Below are positions 59,594 through 64,000 of a stretch of 64,000 nucleotides of DNA, piece by piece. Source of the DNA: Daphnia pulex (lineage: Eukaryota; Arthropoda; Branchiopoda; Diplostraca; Daphniidae); assembly GCF_021134715.1 (NCBI RefSeq), contig NC_060023.1:11718001-11782000 (forward strand), given 5' to 3'. Position numbers and translations under genes: made by a program. The notes beneath the pieces were generated by a model, which searched no databases, was not told where the DNA came from, and saw only the letters and a program-made list of their open reading frames with translations. Every line of letters begins with the position of its first letter. The stretch's first letter is position 1.

Positions 59594-62072
59594 TTGTCTA
59601 CTGTTATGAAATCTTGTTCGTGTTTAATTTGATGCGCACATCGTGGTTGGCCGAATACAACTGCCCGATAGAGCCTATACGTGGTATAGGGTGCTGCTGC
59701 GAGTCAAAACCAAGAGCAATACACGTACATTCCCATTTCACTTTAATGCTGCTTTATACCCATTATATCCTTGGGCTTTAACATGTTAATATTATCGCTA
59801 CGTACTTTTTTACTTGAGGCTACAGCTGTAGTTTTGAAGAATGTTCTGGATCTCACACACATCACAATTCACGCTTGATCGAATCCACAGAAAATGTGAC
59901 GAAAACAAACTTTTGACAATTCAACAAATCACCATTATCCACCTGACGTCCTTCTACTTGGAATTGCGTCATAGCACATTGTTGCAGCAAGAAGTAGAGA
60001 CGACCATCGTTGGTAGGCTATTATACGAGAAAGGGCTATATAAGAACTCGTTTTACTTTTCCAGGTATTTTCTCCCCCCAACCCTGCAGGCAATGGGTTT
60101 TCCATAGTGATGTCGACACTTTTAAAATTATTTGGTTAAACCAATGGACGACGTTTGATTTCCTTGCCGGCAACGACGGAGCCAACCGCGTCATATTCAA
60201 AAAGAAAAGTTGCAACTTTGCAACCGAATCGCCCGCCGAATCCTGAAGTTACAATCTAAATGACACTCACATCAAAATGTATGACATATTACCCGAAACG
60301 TCAAATAATAAAAAGGGGCAGTGGTGTGGGATTCGAGTGACGTAATAATCGCCGAAGAGGCTGTTCGCGTGTGTAACTTTATCACCGCGATTCGAGCGCG
60401 TCACAGATTTCATGAGCGTGCTGGCCTATACATCAACTGAAAGGATTACATTCACGCCGATTACGTGGCGTTGCAGCAGATGACCAAACTGCTCTACAAT
60501 GACTTGTGCAAGAACTCCAAGAAGGATTTGAATTTGAATTGCATTAAAAAAAAAAGACTTGGTGGAAAAAATTGTTCAAGTTTCACTTTGCTACAAGAGT
60601 TTCAAGTTCAAATATTTCGGATTGTTAGACAAAGTTGCGGGGTACAAAAACAGGCCTGATCTGCAGTGGTTCTACAAGTGAGCTATTTAATGAACCCTGA
60701 CTGAGAAAAACAAAAACAGCAAGGGAAAACAGGTTCAGTCAACTGCCTATAACTCTGGAACGAGCTCTGGAATAATCGTACTCCGTACTATACATAACGA
60801 TTTATAATAAACACCACTGAATAGTCAGAAAGGAAAAATAGAGATGAATGTGTCCTACCTTTATGCCTGGGAAATATACAGCCAGGCATCCACAAGTGGC
60901 AACCATCTACGGAAAAGTTGAATCACCCAGGAGGAGATAGGTAAAACGTAGTCCTCGTGAATACCCCCACACTCACATGGGCGTACACGAGGACATTTAA
61001 AGAAAGAGGAATTGAAGAGATGCTTTATAACTCGGCCGACTGTGGAAGTTTCTCCAATTAAAGAGGATGCTGTTTATCTAAATGAAAAAATTTCAACAGT
61101 TACGAAAAATATTTACAGAAACAATAACAAGCAAGGAGTTGAAAACAAGACAGCAGATGTAAACCAGGGTTAAAGTACCCTAATTGTTAATAAACAGGAG
61201 AATTGAGGATTTTCATGTAATTCACTATAAGTCATGCATAATCACAAAATCTGGCAGGTCCCATGCATGTTGATAAAAGTAACGAAAATTATTACCTATG
61301 TGATGATACTGCTGTGATTGTTGCTGATGGCAGGAGGTCATCATTCAAATCATATGACTGGAGGTCCAGCACAAGCGAAGCTTTCCTGTTATGATGGCTG
61401 GCTCGTTCAGGCCTCTCATATCTGCACAGAGAAAAGGTTACATTATAGTGCAAATAAACTGCCATGCATGGACAAGGGGATATATAATGCTATAGTCTGG
61501 AAGTAACAATTCACAAACTTGGAACAAATTTAACTAGCTTCTATTTAAGCTCCCATAGTCATCCCATTTTTATTCTCAGTATTTACCCGCCAAACAGCAT
61601 AGAGAGCATGGAAAGCTGCGACATCAAAGTTCACATAACGATAACCACATTTTTGTAGTTTTATTTTCATGCATCCACGTCTAAAAAGTGATTGTTCCGT
61701 TTTTCTTTGAAATCTTATAATGTTGATTAGTTTCCTTTTCGAAATAGTTGTTTACTTGTAAACAAAAAGCAGACAACACTAACCGTCTAATAATTAGCAA
61801 TAGTTAAGATATCGATTAGTATTTAAAAAATCGAGTTCCCCCCTTAAATGTCAAAAGTCGACGATTGGATTGGCGTGATAATTGATAATTGATACTAATC
61901 AAATGCCCAGAGCCCATAGGATTATACATTGCGCCGGTTACCATCAGCGAAAAGTCGTTTAAATGTTACCTTCATCACGGTATATATATAATGTTCATTA
62001 ATATATAATGTTCTGGGTTTGGGTTATTTTTCAAACACGACGTTTCATGTGAAATAAATGTATATTCAGTCT
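59594..62072. other. Intergenic stretch with exon-like module copy III
   Basis: The only structure I can name is the module at 60,565-61,720. Frames near 59,841-60,246 and elsewhere are short and have no recognised motif. Confidence 0.5.
60565..61720 (-). repeat. Dispersed exon-like module, copy III
   Basis: Best-preserved partner of copy I. On the minus strand an acceptor (CTCTGTGCAG, exon from 61,421) and donor (AAAG/GTAGGAC, exon end 60,859) bracket 563 bp. It shares GTCCTCGTGAATACCCCCAC-type and CAGGCATCCAC words with copy I. Confidence 0.65.
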
Positions 62073-63569
62073 TTAAAAGATTTCGGGGGCAATAGAAAAT
62101 ACAAGAGGACAGTGATCTCGAACCAGCCGTTTGTAAGGATGTTTTGCTTTCTTGTAGATGGGGTCGTCTTTGTTCATCCTGTTCCAAAGGTGAACACCCA
62201 CCACGTCCTCCGTCAGCCAGCTGATGGGCTTTTCCTCCGTTTCGTTGGTCAATGGCTCATCGAATAATTTCTGCATCTCGAAGTGGTGAACCGGATGAAA
62301 CGACGGTGCCGGAAGAACATTAAAACCAGGGCAGCTGACGTATTCCAGCGACTTACGGTCCTCGGAGTGGCACCACTTTTTCAAGACGCGGAAAATCAAA
62401 GCAGGTCCGTTGTTACCCCACAAGTCTGGCCTGTTAACAAGAATATAATTAATCATCATTCTGATGGAACCAGCATCGTTAACGTGACAGTAAAAGGAGC
62501 TCGTGACCTAAATTTAGGCCTACTAACGACGATGTAATCAAACAGATGGCGCATTTATATAAAAATTGCACCTGAAGTTGGTGACAAAGTCGTCGATGGC
62601 CAGTTCGATGAACGGATGTTTCGCGTCCGCATGGATCACGTTGTTGTTGACAATTTCACGGTCGACGGCGGCCACGAAATTGCGATAAGACGTGACGGGA
62701 CGCACAGAAATGATGTCGAGATCGAAATAATATCCACCGAATTTGTACACGGTCAGCAGTCGCAGCGCGTTACTCAGATTGTTGACGTGATACGACCCAC
62801 TGCGCCAATTTGTGCATTGATACCAATGCTCCATCAGTGTTCCGGCCATGTATTCATCCACGTTGATGCTAATCAGCTGGACATTGGCGTAGTTCTCCAC
62901 GAGTTTCTGTACGGTATCCAGACTGGTGTTGATTTTCACATCGGTAAAAAGGACGTTGACGATCAAATTTGGGTTATGCAAGGCGAGCGACTCGACGGTG
63001 CAAGCCTGTCGATAACTCAGCGCACCGTTGCCCGACGATTCTATGAAAAAGGCTTGATGCTGGCTAAGAGGAGATTTCCTTTTACTGGTGGAGTCAATTT
63101 CCAATTCCGGCTTTGTGCATGGCAAAGTGCAATTTGATCGGCCGCAAATGTCCTTTGCCTGCTTATTGGGGAGCTGACAGCAGGTCGCTCGATCAACTTC
63201 CGGAGTGTCACGAGTATTTTTCTATAAATGCAATAAACAAATTCATTCGTTATATGTGTTGAACGCGATAAGGTTAATAGTATAACTGTAAAGTCTTAAA
63301 TGAGTTTAGGCCTATAACGAAGGTCAATTGAAAATGCGAATAATAATAGGAAACTGTCTGGACAAACTTACTTGCAGGTGAATATTATTTTTGCACTGGA
63401 TAAAAATGATGAGACAAATGCTAGCGCTAACCAGATAGAGGAACTTTGCAAAGGGGTGGCCGAAAATAAGTCGGCAACTTAATAAACGGTGAGTACGACA
63501 ATTGATATGCCAGCTGCGGCATATGGCACTGGAAATTCGAGACACTGTTCGGTTCCTTGAAGAACTCAT
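62073..63569 (-). CDS. Alpha-1,4-glycosyltransferase, A4GALT/A4GNT-like (GT32)
   Basis: Three minus-strand exons (63,372-63,569, 62,572-63,221, 62,073-62,430) give 401 residues in phase. A type II anchor lies near residues 42-60 (FLYLVSASICLIIFI). The catalytic part has FFIESSGNGALSYRQACTVE, SDALR-like NLSNALRLLTVYKFGGYYFD, the DXD motif in YFDLDIISVRPV, then NNGPALIFRVLKKWC and VGVHLWNR, all typical of the Gb3 synthase/alpha-1,4-GlcNAc transferase family. It should add an alpha-1,4-linked Gal or GlcNAc to a galactose-ended glycolipid or glycoprotein in the Golgi. Donor sugar cannot be told from sequence alone. Introns are 150 and 141 bp, longer than elsewhere in the window. Confidence 0.9.
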
Positions 63570-64000
63570 AACAGTATATAACAGTAATAACCTTATATAC
63601 TTTCCTGCTGATGGGTATATTGTATCTTTATTATAGAATGAAGGTATAACGAAAAAGGTGGGACGTACTAGCAGCAGTATGTCAGTGAAATTATATTTCA
63701 CTGACGACGATATTCAAAGACGCGATGCGCCAATTGAGCTCCAATTTGCGTTTTTTTTTTAAATAAAATGAAACAACAGTGTTTAAAAACGTGTAAAAAC
63801 AACTTGGGGTGATTTTTCGATTGCCAATAATATATCCTTTGTAGTATACCTTTCACTGATTGTCTACTACGCAAATTTCAGTTCGGACCGCCTCGGAGGT
63901 TTCTAAGCAATGACCTCTCCAAACAGTTATTGACGCAAGACTATATTTCAAATGGTTTCTGTTCACTTTTGTTGCCAAGACTTATTTTCGCTTGAAATAA
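63570..64000. other. 5' flank of the alpha-1,4-glycosyltransferase gene
   Basis: AT-rich sequence; no second gene is seen before the window ends. It should contain the promoter, but I find no clear TATA/Inr pair at the right spacing. Confidence 0.45.

Noticed and set aside
1-64000. CRISPR arrays, operons or prokaryotic signals
   Set aside because: The introns, TATA/Inr promoters and gene families are eukaryotic; the tandem repeats seen are coding or transposon-linked, without spacer structure.

Overview
The window reads as nuclear DNA of a branchiopod crustacean, most likely a water flea (Daphnia). The grounds are very short GT-AG introns (about 55-75 bp in most genes), arthropod core promoters, a secreted-type Tyr-Thr-Lys repeat protein of a kind I associate with Daphnia, and dense small DNA transposons. 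I made no database comparison; all family names rest on motifs and conserved blocks I recognise.

Left third (1-17.8 kb), mostly host genes. Two minus-strand genes (2.2-2.7 and 4.2-5.1 kb) encode two-pass membrane proteins that look like paralogues. A tandem pair of tiny minus-strand genes follows (7.75-8.04 and 8.49-8.86 kb). BORCS7 (minus) and SLC25A38 (plus) are head to head with 36 bp between their likely start codons. Three tandem papain-family cysteine protease genes (11.6-13.1, 13.7-15.3, 16.2-17.8 kb) have near-identical exon plans, one with an extra intron.

Middle (18-42 kb), repeat-rich. It holds a multi-exon Helitron Rep gene with an open frame through the HUH motif but no helicase, an intron-containing MAEA pseudogene, GC-rich hairpins with a GCGAAGC apex, and two inverted-repeat elements sharing CTATTGC ends. 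A 12-kb near-perfect palindrome (30,009-42,025) follows, with arms of about 5.9 kb around a spacer of about 170 bp. Each arm carries a Tyr-rich repeat gene, a piggyBac-type MITE and a fold-back element.

Right third (42-64 kb), a cluster of predicted Golgi type II enzymes: a beta-1,4-galactosyltransferase pseudogene and its intact paralogue (tandem segmental duplication), a divergent GT31 beta-1,3-glycosyltransferase, a METTL24-like protein, a Star-like FkbM-domain protein and an alpha-1,4-glycosyltransferase (GT32). Together they could build and methylate a galactose-containing surface or secreted glycan. A roughly 1-kb exon-like module occurs at both ends of the window (1 kb inverted, 57 and 61 kb direct).

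The main candidates for something new are the glycosyltransferase plus methyltransferase cluster beside a fresh palindrome and segmental duplications, the palindrome itself, and the hairpin/fold-back families.
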